Source: Bin80 sp965261255 (GTDB taxonomy: Bacteria > Bacteroidota > Rhodothermia > Rhodothermales > Bin80). Taken from it: a DNA stretch of 64,000 nucleotides. Where the stretch lies: positions 434,001 through 498,000 of the forward strand of contig CBDHCQ010000004.1 of the NCBI GenBank assembly GCA_965261255.1, written 5' to 3'. Each line of letters starts with the position of its first letter. Position 1 is the first letter of the stretch. The position numbers and the translations under genes were made by a program. Shown in pieces: positions 25,328-33,694 of this stretch. The notes beneath the pieces are model-generated. The model was not told the DNA's origin. It searched no databases and worked only from the letters and a program-made list of their open reading frames with translations.

Positions 25328-26368
25328 CTATTCGAACCGTAATAGACGCAAGTGCATCTCACGGACATCCGATTCAGGACGTCTCCATTGAATTAGGATA
25401 GGGCTCTGGTAAGTGCCGATCACTACACGTCCTAGAGGGTCTTCGTCTTTTGCATTAATGAGCAACTGGATCGTACTGCCTAAATTCATCCAGCGTGCTT
25501 CTAGCGGAGATGCAATCCGATCAATTACATGTTCCAGCAGGGGTAGATTTATACCTAGACGCTCCACCATGTACTCAAGGATGGAGACACTGCGATTTGC
25601 GACTCTCAGGCCATCCCGGATGGCGAGGCGTATTTCATATTGAAGCACGTTCTTGGCCTTGCTCGGAACCATCAGCGGATGCCGTGCAAACTGGGGAGCA
25701 TTGTGCAGCATATACTTCAGTGGGTTCATAAGCACATCGGTGATATCCCGTTCGACAAGGAGTGCTTCAAACTCATTCACCGTTATCCCCGCATGTTTCT
25801 CGCCTGGAGCCAGTTCAACGGTGACCAGTCCCCGGTGAATCTGGTATTTGGCCACGAGTGCTTGTAGGTCGGGCAGGCTTTTGTTTAGATCCACTGCACA
25901 CTGATTCTTCTTGGGCAAATCTACTGTCAAGGTTTCTTCATGCACGCAGGTGGCATTGTTGTATCCCACGACCATTGATTTTCTGGACCGATAAGTCTCA
26001 TTGGACTCACCGTCGAGATCAATGAAGTAGACGGGGTGATCTGGGGTAAATTCGTACAGGACGCAATTGCACAGCCCGAGGCATATGAAAGCCAGGTGCG
26101 AATCAGCGTTCAGGGGTTCGTGTTTGCGTTGCTCAGCAGACAATTCGCTTCGGAGTTCCATGCGATCATGCCAGTAGGGCGCACCCTCCGGGAAGAGTCT
26201 GCGAGCAGAACGAACGAGTGATTCAATACCTTCGCGATTGTTGCCCAGTTTCAGGACAAGAGGTTGCTCCAGAAACCCTGCCGTAGTATGAACTGAACAG
26301 AACGCAACCCTGTCAAAGTTGGAGAAGATACCAGAGTCTACTTTCCCCACCTGTTTCCCAACGTTCAT
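25328..26368 (-). CDS. Tandem YjbQ/UPF0047-like protein
   Basis: This is a 346-residue protein, more than twice the ~140 residues of YjbQ. The N-terminal half carries the family hallmarks V-H-T-T-A-G near residue 26, N-A-D-S-H-L near 87, and a closing V-Y-F-I-D-L-D-G. The C-terminal half (about 155-346) repeats the pattern in degenerate form: V-T-V-E-L then H-A-G-I-T-V-N-E, and G-T-Y-Q-S-P-I-L-I-Q-W-R-R-P near the end where YjbQ has G-T-W-Q-G-I-x-x-x-E-F. It therefore looks like an internal duplication. YjbQ proteins bind a metal and have weak thiamin-phosphate-synthase activity in vitro; the physiological role is unknown. The gene lies downstream of xseA on the same strand. Confidence 0.65.
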   Translation of the reverse strand: MNVGKQVGKVDSGIFSNFDRVAFCSVHTTAGFLEQPLVLKLGNNREGIESLVRSARRLFPEGAPYWHDRMELRSELSAEQRKHEPLNADSHLAFICLGLCNCVLYEFTPDHPVYFIDLDGESNETYRSRKSMVVGYNNATCVHEETLTVDLPKKNQCAVDLNKSLPDLQALVAKYQIHRGLVTVELAPGEKHAGITVNEFEALLVERDITDVLMNPLKYMLHNAPQFARHPLMVPSKAKNVLQYEIRLAIRDGLRVANRSVSILEYMVERLGINLPLLEHVIDRIASPLEARWMNLGSTIQLLINAKDEDPLGRVVIGTYQSPILIQWRRPESDVREMHLRLLRFE

Positions 26369-26467
26369 TATATCAATCCGGGATCGGGGGGAGATCTGGA
26401 GTGTGGTTGCTATTGTGGGGCGACTAGGAATCGTACTATCGTATTTGGGAATAAGGGACGAGAAATG

Positions 26468-27670
26468 TCAGTCGCTGATTACGGCTTTCCGACGCCCGTC
26501 GGCAAAATGGAGAGACACCTGGTCGTGTGTATCCAGTTCTTGACTGGAACGCACAACTTTGCCCTCCCGTTCTACACGAGCGTAGCCACGCGCGAGATAT
26601 CGACGCGGGTTCAGTGCGGTTAATTGTCCGTTGAGCAACTCTACTTGGTGTCTGCTTGTCTGAATGCGACTGTTCAGGGACTCGTTCAACAAGTCTACGT
26701 AATTGTTCAGCGTCTGTTGTGCGTCGCGCACGCGATTGATCGGCGTATTGAATGTGTATGATTCTGTAATCTGGACTATTCGCTGGCGCAGCCTGTTTAT
26801 TCGAGAGGTAAAGGTCTGACGCATTTGCTGTGTGCATCCTTGAATATTCCAAACGAGGGACGAGAGCTCTGGTACACTGGTTTGAGCAGCATGTGTGGGA
26901 GTCGCAGCGCGTACATCCGCCACCAAGTCTGCAATGGTTGTATCGGTTTCGTGTCCAACCGCACTAATAACAGGGATCCTTGAAGCGAAAATAGCACGTG
27001 CTACTGGTTCTTCATTGAACGCCCAGAGGTCTTCAAGTGAACCACCCCCACGTCCAACGATAAGCACATCAGGACGACTGTTTGCTGTTAAACGATTGAG
27101 TTGTTCAATAGCATTGGTAATTTCCGGCGCTGCGTTTGGGCCCTGAACACGAACGGGTGCTAGGATAACTTCAGCAACCGGAAAGCGGTCCCGCAGGATA
27201 CGCAGGATATCCTGTAATGCTGCTCCTTCTCCTGAGGTAACAACGCCAATGCGCCGGGGGATTGCGGGAAGGGCTATTTTTTTGCTATCGTCAAAAAGCC
27301 CATCCTGAGCAAGCTTTCGGCGAAGTTCAAGAAAGCGTTTCTGGAGCTCGCCGGTGGTGTGTCGGCGCTCAATTCTATGGACGTTGAACTGGAGATTACC
27401 AAACTTAGGATAAACAGTTGGCGAACCATACACACGCAGTAATTGTCCTGGTTCAGGCGTGAATCCTACATACAGCGTACGACTTTTCCACATTACGCAT
27501 TTGAGTGCGCTTGACTCATCTGCAATTGAAAAATACCAGTGTCCCCGAACAGATTTATGCTCAGAAAGCTCGCCCTCAACCCAGGCAAACCCGTTGGCTT
27601 CAATATACTCGCGCAGGGCCGCCATGTACTTGCCTACTGGGATGGCCGCCTCTCTCGAGTTTGCACTCAT
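26468..27670 (-). CDS. xseA: Exodeoxyribonuclease VII large subunit
   Basis: From the ATG at 27670 (M-S-A-N-S-R-E-A-A-I) the protein has 400 residues; the frame is open to 27697. The N-terminal OB fold has V-E-G-E-L-S-E, G-H-W-Y-F-S-I-A-D and L-K-C-V-M-W. The nuclease core contains I-G-V-V-T-S-G-E-G-A-A, V-Q-G-P-N-A, and the catalytic D-V-L-I-V-G-R-G-G-G-S-L-E-D-L-W-A-F-N. S-A-V-G-H-E-T-D-x-T-I-A-D follows, then the coiled coil that carries XseB. The C-terminal R-Y-L-A-R-G-Y-A is also typical. It degrades single-stranded DNA in both directions in mismatch repair and crosslink processing. Confidence 0.95.
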   Translation of the reverse strand: MSANSREAAIPVGKYMAALREYIEANGFAWVEGELSEHKSVRGHWYFSIADESSALKCVMWKSRTLYVGFTPEPGQLLRVYGSPTVYPKFGNLQFNVHRIERRHTTGELQKRFLELRRKLAQDGLFDDSKKIALPAIPRRIGVVTSGEGAALQDILRILRDRFPVAEVILAPVRVQGPNAAPEITNAIEQLNRLTANSRPDVLIVGRGGGSLEDLWAFNEEPVARAIFASRIPVISAVGHETDTTIADLVADVRAATPTHAAQTSVPELSSLVWNIQGCTQQMRQTFTSRINRLRQRIVQITESYTFNTPINRVRDAQQTLNNYVDLLNESLNSRIQTSRHQVELLNGQLTALNPRRYLARGYARVEREGKVVRSSQELDTHDQVSLHFADGRRKAVISD

Positions 27671-27841
27671 GGATACTTCCCGATATTTGAATTGCACAAA
27701 TAGCCTGCTTCAATCGAAGACGCGAGTATTCCTCTTACGATAGGATCTTCAAAGCGTAGTATACACATGTTCGGCTAGTTCATGCAGTCGCGCGCACAAA
27801 ATATACGTAAACCTACGACGATTCTTCAGGTATACGGGCCG

Positions 27842-28351
27842 ATGCTATCCTCACCCAAAAAGCCCAGGCGCATCATGTTCGTATGTTTGGGCAATCATTG
27901 TAGAAGTCCGCTTGCTCATGGCTATTTCCAGTATCTCGTGGAGAAGCGTGGACTGGAGGGTGATATAGACGTGGTCTCCTCGGGGACGAGCGGTTGGCAC
28001 ATCGGCGAAGTCCCAGATTCACGGGTTTGTCGGGTTGCGAGACGACATGGCGTCAGGTTGGACCATATCAGAGGACAGAAGATCACCAAGGCTGATCTGC
28101 GGACAAGTGACCTCATACTGGTTATGGACAGAGCAAATCTGAGAGATGTGCTCTCATTGGACAGGGATGGCCGTTACACCGAGAAAGTGAGGCTGTTGCG
28201 CACTTTTGACCCGTCTTCTGTGGACGACGAAATACCAGATCCGTATTACAGCGGCATCTTTGAGGAGGTCTACACGATTGTATCCCGGGCATGTGATTCC
28301 CTGTTGGAAGAGATTAAAAGCTCGCTTGGGACACCTACTGGCCAGATTTAG
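27842..28351 (+). CDS. Low-molecular-weight protein tyrosine phosphatase family protein
   Basis: The chosen start at 27842 gives 169 residues; an in-frame ATG at 27782 would give 189, and one at 27875 about 158. C15-L-G-N-H-C-R21-S is the C-x5-R-S/T phosphate loop, and D-P-Y-Y near residue 132 carries the general-acid Asp. The rest of the fold (S-S-G-T-S-G-W-H, V-M-D-R-A-N) is regular. Such enzymes dephosphorylate tyrosine kinases of polysaccharide export, or act as arsenate-reductase relatives. No BY-kinase gene is visible nearby. The upstream gene xseA is divergent. Confidence 0.88.
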   Translation: MLSSPKKPRRIMFVCLGNHCRSPLAHGYFQYLVEKRGLEGDIDVVSSGTSGWHIGEVPDSRVCRVARRHGVRLDHIRGQKITKADLRTSDLILVMDRANLRDVLSLDRDGRYTEKVRLLRTFDPSSVDDEIPDPYYSGIFEEVYTIVSRACDSLLEEIKSSLGTPTGQI

Positions 28352-28714
28352 CTTAGCTAGTCCCCGTGGAAAATCAGCGTACCGAGATGTATTCGCGATT
28401 GATTTTTCAGAGTAGTTCGCATAATCGTCAGACGAACAATTGGCGATATAGTCGGCGGGGTTCGAACTCGCCAAAGAGAAGCGCCTTTCTACGCGCACGG
28501 CGAACTTGGGCTACCAGCTTTTGGGGTAGCCCGTGAGATGCCGGGGCATCGGTTTTCACAGACATGGAAGATTGATTTAGCTCTCTGATGCCCCCGGAAT
28601 TAAAGTGCTTCAATTGTTGAGAAGGGTGCAACTTTTTTGCCTTCAGACGGAAACAATTTACATAGTTAACTACTTGTCCGTGCAAATCGAAAACATAATT
28701 CGATATTTACAAGA
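28352..28714. other. Intergenic region without a supported gene
   Basis: A minus-strand frame (28428-28685) is open, but its composition and lack of a ribosome-binding site do not support a gene. T-loop-like GTTCGAAC occurs at about 28459, but no tRNA cloverleaf can be drawn around it. The promoter of the ATPase gene at 28715 should be here. Confidence 0.4.
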
Positions 28715-29899
28715 ATGTTGTCCCGTAATGCATTACCACAGGTGCGTCAAGCACTGAATCGACAGGCCGCTACGGCACTGCTTGGACCCCGCCAAGTGGG
28801 CAAGACTACGCTGGCCTTAGAGATTGCAGGCATGACTGAAGCGCTGTATCTCGACCTGCAGTCCGGTAGTGATCGGGCACGGCTGATTGACCCTAGGTTG
28901 TATCTGCGTCATTACGAAGATCGACTTGTGATTCTGGACGAAATTCACCGAGTGCCTGATCTATTTTCTGAATTACGTGGTCTCATTGACGAAGGGAGGC
29001 GCCGCGGCCTAAGAACTGGGAGGTTTCTCATCCTCGGGTCAGCAACAATGGATCTGCTTAAACAGGCAGGAGAGAGTCTAGCGGGTCGAATCGAATTTGT
29101 GTCTCTCAATCCTCTCAATGTCCTTGAAACGGATGCGAATGCCCAGGATTCTCTATGGGTTCGTGGCGGTTTTCCAGACAGTTACCTCGCAGGCACTGAC
29201 GACGACAGCCTGGTATTCCGTCAGAATTTCATTCGCACGTATCTGGAGCGTGTTTTGGCGGAATTTGTGCAGGTTCGAATACCTGCTGAGACCCTCGAAC
29301 GATTCTGGACCATGTTGGCTCACAGCCAGGGGGGACTCCTGAACATGGCACAGTTGGCGAGCAACCTTGCCATGAGTGCCCCCTCCGTGTCACAGTACAT
29401 TGATGTGCTGACTCGCTTATTCCTCGTACGGCGACTTACGCCCTATTCGGCCAACACGCGCAAGCGGCTTGTCAGGTCTCCCAAGATTTACGTCCGCGAC
29501 AGCGGCCTTCTGCACGCTCTCTTGGGCATCAAACAATTTCACGACCTTGTAGGACATCCTATCGTCGGAGCCAGTTGGGAAGGATTTGTAATTGAGAATC
29601 TCCTTTCTGATGCTTATCCCCGAACGCGTGCCAGCTTTTACCGAACGTCCGCGGGAGCTGAACTTGACCTTGTACTGGAGATTCCTGGATTCCGGCGGCC
29701 CATAGCCATAGAAATCAAGCGCTCACTCACCCCAAGCCTCGGCAAAGGATTCCACAATGCCATTAGTGATATTGAGCCGGAGCGTGCCTTTGTGGTATAT
29801 GCGGGCGAAGAACGCTATCCGGTGGGGGAATCAACCGAAGTCATCGGACTCAGCGAAATGGCCTTACTGCTTTCACAGCCTGATCTGCTGCGCTCGTAG
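28715..29899 (+). CDS. AAA-type ATPase with DUF4143 domain
   Basis: The 394-residue protein has L-L-G-P-R-Q-V-G-K-T-T (Walker A, near residue 22) and R-L-V-I-L-D-E-I-H-R (Walker B, near 70). An arginine-rich sensor segment follows and then a DUF4143 domain (about 190-350) with F-x-x-M-L-A-H-S-Q-G-G and I-Y-V-R-D-S-G-L-L-H-A-L-L-G. The end has the nuclease-fold-like Y-R-T-S-A-G-A-E-L-D-L-V-L and I-A-I-E-I-K. The family is widespread in bacteria and archaea and often horizontally mobile. Its job is not established, and a DNA-related role is only suggested by the D...E-x-K pattern. It stands alone here. Confidence 0.88.
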   Translation: MLSRNALPQVRQALNRQAATALLGPRQVGKTTLALEIAGMTEALYLDLQSGSDRARLIDPRLYLRHYEDRLVILDEIHRVPDLFSELRGLIDEGRRRGLRTGRFLILGSATMDLLKQAGESLAGRIEFVSLNPLNVLETDANAQDSLWVRGGFPDSYLAGTDDDSLVFRQNFIRTYLERVLAEFVQVRIPAETLERFWTMLAHSQGGLLNMAQLASNLAMSAPSVSQYIDVLTRLFLVRRLTPYSANTRKRLVRSPKIYVRDSGLLHALLGIKQFHDLVGHPIVGASWEGFVIENLLSDAYPRTRASFYRTSAGAELDLVLEIPGFRRPIAIEIKRSLTPSLGKGFHNAISDIEPERAFVVYAGEERYPVGESTEVIGLSEMALLLSQPDLLRS

Positions 29900-30415
29900 A
29901 AATCTGCCGAGTGGGATATGTTTGAACTGATAAGGAGACACCCAAGAGTGGACTACCCTTTTTCGTAAATATTTGCTTGGATCATGGATTTCTCTCTCTT
30001 CAGGCGGTCTTATTGCATGCTTCAATCGTTCTACAATCTCCGAACTTGTAACCGTGCTTGTTTCATATTTGATTACGTGTTTCACTTCGCGCAGAGAAAA
30101 ACTCGTCGCCTGTAACATCGTCATTTTATCAGCCTTTTTCTTTTTCCGCCGACGATATTCTCATTTAGAATTTTCTTTCTCTACGGAGGACAGTTTACCT
30201 GTCTTTATCGGGGGGACATTTTATCCGCTGCGCCTTTTCCTCATCCATGCTGATCTGGTCGTCTGGGCGAGGAGGAGAACAGTTCGGCGCTCATCCACCC
30301 GCCTAAATTCTGGAGTAGCAACCCAGTTATTTTCCACGATTATTTTCTCAGAGGATTCCCGCTGAGGAAGCGAGGTTCGCTAGTTCACCGGTGACTCAAT
30401 TTTTCTTTACAAGGC
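29900..30415. other. Intergenic region, possibly with gene remains
   Basis: About 500 bp with short open frames on both strands (29873-30124 minus, 29973-30365 plus). None matches a family that I recognise, and the minus one would overlap the end of the ATPase gene. T-rich patches near 30140 (CAGCCTTTTTCTTTTTCC) are conspicuous, without a stem before them. Nothing firm can be assigned. Confidence 0.4.
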
Positions 30416-31159
30416 TCAGTGAACAGTTTGATCACATAGATTGCCAGTGGTGTAACTATTCTTTTTGGTGCCTGCTCGGTCGTTAATGCCTGTCTGATTG
30501 CAAAAGAGATCAATATCCGTGAGGTCATGCAGTAGCACGTCTGGATTTGCCGATCCGAGATCATGGTAACTGGTGTAGCCGGTTGCCACGGCGACGGATA
30601 AGGCGCCTATGTCCAGTCCACAGGTTATGTCATGTACGGAGTCGCCAATAATTACGATTTCGTGTCCAGGGAATGCCTTTCCACAGTAATCAAGAGCTCG
30701 GGCGGCAGCAATTGCCGGGAGTCGGTTTCGATCAGCATGATCGCATCCGAAAGCACCAAAGGGAAACAAATGATCCATTCGGGCCGCGGCCAGCTTGCGA
30801 TAAGCAGTGACGCGAACATTGCCCGTCAGCAATGCAAGCTGCACAGTTTCGATGTTTCGCAAATGTTCAAGAAGCGCACGCACGCCATCTGAGGGATGTA
30901 CTTCGTTTGAGGCATAGGTAGCGTGATCCGTATAGTGTGCCAAGGCGACCGGTAGCAAGTCGGAAGTATGCTTTGGTCCAAAGCCGGCCAATAGCAAGGT
31001 CTCCTCCAGAATTTGTGGATCCGTGCGACCGGAAAATGCCACGCCCTCGGTGGAGATTGGCTTATCACAGAGTTTGCCGAGTACGTATTCAATATGCTCC
31101 CGGCCTGATCCAATAGGCTTGAGGAGCGTTCCGTCAATGTCGAACAAAAGCAGCTTCAT
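30416..31159 (-). CDS. HAD-superfamily phosphatase (phosphoglycolate phosphatase-like)
   Basis: This is a 247-residue HAD hydrolase. The N-terminus L-L-L-F-D-I-D-G-T-L-L is motif I with nucleophile Asp7 and Asp9. L-L-T-G-N is motif II, and I-V-I-I-G-D-S-V-H-D-I is motif IV. A small helical cap (about 15-90) is of the Gph/PGMB type. Such enzymes release phosphate from phosphoglycolate or small sugar phosphates. Its ATG overlaps the stop of rfbB (ATGA type, four bases), so the two genes are translationally coupled. The pairing with a dTDP-sugar gene could mean a role in sugar-phosphate supply, but this is inference. Confidence 0.85.
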   Translation of the reverse strand: MKLLLFDIDGTLLKPIGSGREHIEYVLGKLCDKPISTEGVAFSGRTDPQILEETLLLAGFGPKHTSDLLPVALAHYTDHATYASNEVHPSDGVRALLEHLRNIETVQLALLTGNVRVTAYRKLAAARMDHLFPFGAFGCDHADRNRLPAIAAARALDYCGKAFPGHEIVIIGDSVHDITCGLDIGALSVAVATGYTSYHDLGSANPDVLLHDLTDIDLFCNQTGINDRAGTKKNSYTTGNLCDQTVH

Positions 31160-32217
31160 ACCGAGTACTGCGTTTGTAGATACGTACGGTAGGTCTCATC
31201 CATGACAGCCCTCAGCCAGGGTCTATTAGCCAGATACCACTTGACGGTCGTACGCAGCCCCGCTGCAAGGGTGTGATTCGGCTCCCAGCCCAACTCGGTT
31301 ATGAGCTTACCGGCATCAATTGCGTAGCGATAGTCGTGTCCCGGACGGTCCTTGACGAAAGTTATAAGACTCCAGCTGGTCCCTTCCGGTCGGTCCAATT
31401 CTTCATCCACGATAGTGAGCAGGAGGCGAAGCAGTTCCAGATTGGAGCATTCTCCGCTGCCTCCCACCAAATAAGTTTCCCCGTTTAAGCCCTGATGAAG
31501 CATGAGTGCCAGTGCCTCACAGTGATCCTCAACGTGTAGCCAGTCACGAACATTTTCACCCTGCGAATAGACAGGGATTGGTGCCATTTCGAGTGCACGA
31601 ACGATTGCCAATGGGATGAGTTTTTCTGGAAATTGGTAGGGTCCGTAGTTGTTGGAGCAATTCGAGATTACCACTGGAAGGTCGTACGTAGCAGCATATG
31701 CACGAACAAAGTGATCCGCTGCAGCCTTGGACGCAGCATAAGGCGAGCGGGGGGCATAGGGCGTATCAATCGAAAACTTGCCGGATGCCCCGAGCGCCCC
31801 GAAAACCTCATCCGTAGACACATGCAAAAAACGACATTGCTTTTGATCAGAATTAGACCAGGCAGCTCGTGCAGCTTGCAACAGAGAGACCGTGCCCTCC
31901 ACGTTTGATTTTACAAAATCAATGGGCGCATGGATTGATCGGTCGACATGGCTTTCCGCCGCAAAATGCACAACCGTCGTAAATCCGTATTGCGCAAATA
32001 ACCGTTGTATCAGGTCCAGGTCGCAGATATCCCCATGTACAAAGGTGTAGTTTGGAGCGCTCTCTATTGCGCGCAGGCTTTGAAGATTTCCTGCGTAGGT
32101 TAACTTGTCAAGGTTTACAATTGTGGTTTCGGGGAACCGAGGCACCATAAGGTGCAAAAAATTTGCGCCGATAAAGCCGGCGCCCCCCGTGACTAAAATG
32201 CGAAGCGGTTGATGCAA
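31156..32217 (-). CDS. rfbB: dTDP-glucose 4,6-dehydratase
   Basis: The 353-residue extended SDR has T-G-G-A-G-F-I-G-A-N-F at the N-terminus and H-F-A-A-E-S-H-V-D-R-S-I near residue 85. The RfbB signature S-T-D-E-V-F-G-A-L is near 133. The active site is Y-A-A-S-K near 160. N-N-Y-G-P-Y-Q-F-P-E-K-L-I-P follows, then V-R-D-W-L-H-V-E-D-H. The T-D-E triad is the family mark for water elimination. It makes dTDP-4-keto-6-deoxyglucose, the precursor of dTDP-rhamnose and related sugars for surface polysaccharides. rfbA, C and D are not in this window. It is followed by the HAD gene with a four-base overlap. Confidence 0.95.
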   Translation of the reverse strand: MHQPLRILVTGGAGFIGANFLHLMVPRFPETTIVNLDKLTYAGNLQSLRAIESAPNYTFVHGDICDLDLIQRLFAQYGFTTVVHFAAESHVDRSIHAPIDFVKSNVEGTVSLLQAARAAWSNSDQKQCRFLHVSTDEVFGALGASGKFSIDTPYAPRSPYAASKAAADHFVRAYAATYDLPVVISNCSNNYGPYQFPEKLIPLAIVRALEMAPIPVYSQGENVRDWLHVEDHCEALALMLHQGLNGETYLVGGSGECSNLELLRLLLTIVDEELDRPEGTSWSLITFVKDRPGHDYRYAIDAGKLITELGWEPNHTLAAGLRTTVKWYLANRPWLRAVMDETYRTYLQTQYSV

Positions 32218-32345
32218 AATAGTGTGCTCAATCTGGTAACAAGAATAATCGGTAACGTCTTATCCAAAGCATTGATCACCTTGCCGCGACTCGGACCAAT
32301 TGGACGACCACTGGGCATGTCCAGCATGGTGAGGTGTCTAATCGG

Positions 32346-33689
32346 CTAAGATTCACGTGCATTTACACGGCGTCTCCAAAAGAAATAAGCGGCTGCCGGC
32401 AAGCCGGAGAGCACAAAGGACAGGTCAATCAAAGATTGCTGCCAATCCAATACGCCGCGGACGAGAATTAGAACTAGGAGCAAAACAAGGTAAAGCGCGG
32501 GAAGTACGGGGTAGCCAGGCACCTTGAACACCGCGTTATCCTCGCCGACCTTGCGGTGTCTCAAAACAAACAGTGCTGCTGTGGTGACAGCGTAGAAGAT
32601 CAGAATAACGAACACCATGCCGGTTGCAATAGCCTCAAATGAGCCACGAACCAACAGAATGACGGCTCCCCAACCGCATTGAAGCAGGACCGCACGCGAT
32701 GGTGTGCGATAAGTTGGGTGCACATAGTTGAGCCACCGAAAAAAGAGCCCATCTTTTGCCATGGCGTAGTAAACCCGCGGCGCGGCAAGGGTCGTCCCGT
32801 TCATGCTTCCAGTTGCCGAAATCATTATCAGGATCGCAAAGGCCCCCGCTCCAACAGGCCCCAGTAATACGGTAGCCAGTTCTGCGCCCACACGGTTCGT
32901 CTCACGAATGGCTTCCAATCCCAGAGTGCTGTGGTAGACAAAGTTTATGGCTAGGTAAATCACCATCACGACAACAAATCCCAGCATAAGCGCGCGTGGA
33001 AGAGAGCGGTTCGGGTTTTTCATTTCGCCTGCGGCGTAACCGGTTCGTTCCCAGCCGACCATGGCGAACAGGATCAGGAGAATGGTGTCTGCTATACTTC
33101 CGGTGAATCCAAGACGACCTTGACTTGCAGCGGTCTCTCCAAGTTTATTCTCACTGCCGGGCAGTACTATCAGTCCAATGATCACCAGGAGCAGCAGACC
33201 ACCTACCTTGACCACAGTCGAAAAATTCTGGTAGATCTTGGCATACTGAATCCCGGTATAGTTCAGGTAGCAAAGGGAAGCAATGATACATAGTGCAAGT
33301 ACAGTCTCCTGCCAAGGGAGCAGCTCTACGAAGAATTCGAAGTAAGCAACCGTGACCAATGACAGGCCTGCCAGTGGACTGGAGCGAATAATAAATATCT
33401 GCGCCCATCCAAAGATGAAGCCGGCCAGTGGCCCAAAGGCTTTGTTTATATACACATACTCTCCACCTGTAACAGGCAGACGTGTGCCAAGCTCAGCATA
33501 AATGAGGTATCCAACGAGTGCAAGGCCGCCGCAACCCACCCAGAGCCAGATGATCTGGCTGAATGAACTCATGTTCAACGCTATTTGCTGCGGTACAGCA
33601 AAAATACCGGCTCCAATCGTTATGCCGATCAGTACGGCCGAGGTATCAATCGTGGTCAGGACTCGCCTGAGTTTTTGAGGTTTGGTCAT
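32346..33689 (-). CDS. APC-family amino acid permease
   Basis: The 447-residue protein has about 12 membrane helices. The N-terminal I-G-I-T-I-G-A-G-I-F-A-V-P (about residues 20-32) is the conserved unwound-helix motif of APC transporters. F-A-M-V-G-W-E-R-T-G-Y-A-A-G-E-M-K-N-P-x-R near residue 215 is the second family motif. The C-terminus ends in an R-rich tail. It should import amino acids or small peptide-derived products. It starts 5 bp after the gamma-glutamyltransferase gene. The pair suggests uptake of amino acids or Cys-Gly products freed in the periplasm from gamma-glutamyl compounds such as glutathione. Specificity is not readable. Confidence 0.88.
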   Translation of the reverse strand: MTKPQKLRRVLTTIDTSAVLIGITIGAGIFAVPQQIALNMSSFSQIIWLWVGCGGLALVGYLIYAELGTRLPVTGGEYVYINKAFGPLAGFIFGWAQIFIIRSSPLAGLSLVTVAYFEFFVELLPWQETVLALCIIASLCYLNYTGIQYAKIYQNFSTVVKVGGLLLLVIIGLIVLPGSENKLGETAASQGRLGFTGSIADTILLILFAMVGWERTGYAAGEMKNPNRSLPRALMLGFVVVMVIYLAINFVYHSTLGLEAIRETNRVGAELATVLLGPVGAGAFAILIMISATGSMNGTTLAAPRVYYAMAKDGLFFRWLNYVHPTYRTPSRAVLLQCGWGAVILLVRGSFEAIATGMVFVILIFYAVTTAALFVLRHRKVGEDNAVFKVPGYPVLPALYLVLLLVLILVRGVLDWQQSLIDLSFVLSGLPAAAYFFWRRRVNARES

Positions 33690-33694
33690 AGTTG

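Noticed and set aside
28428..28685. 85-codon minus-strand frame, and a T-loop-like GTTCGAAC suggesting a tRNA or tmRNA
   Set aside because: No ribosome-binding site or family match for the frame, and no acceptor or anticodon arms can be paired around the T-loop-like sequence.
29873..30365. Two open frames after the DUF4143 ATPase gene
   Set aside because: Neither has a family match. One overlaps the ATPase end, the other is rich in Ser/Arg/Phe as expected of a chance frame.
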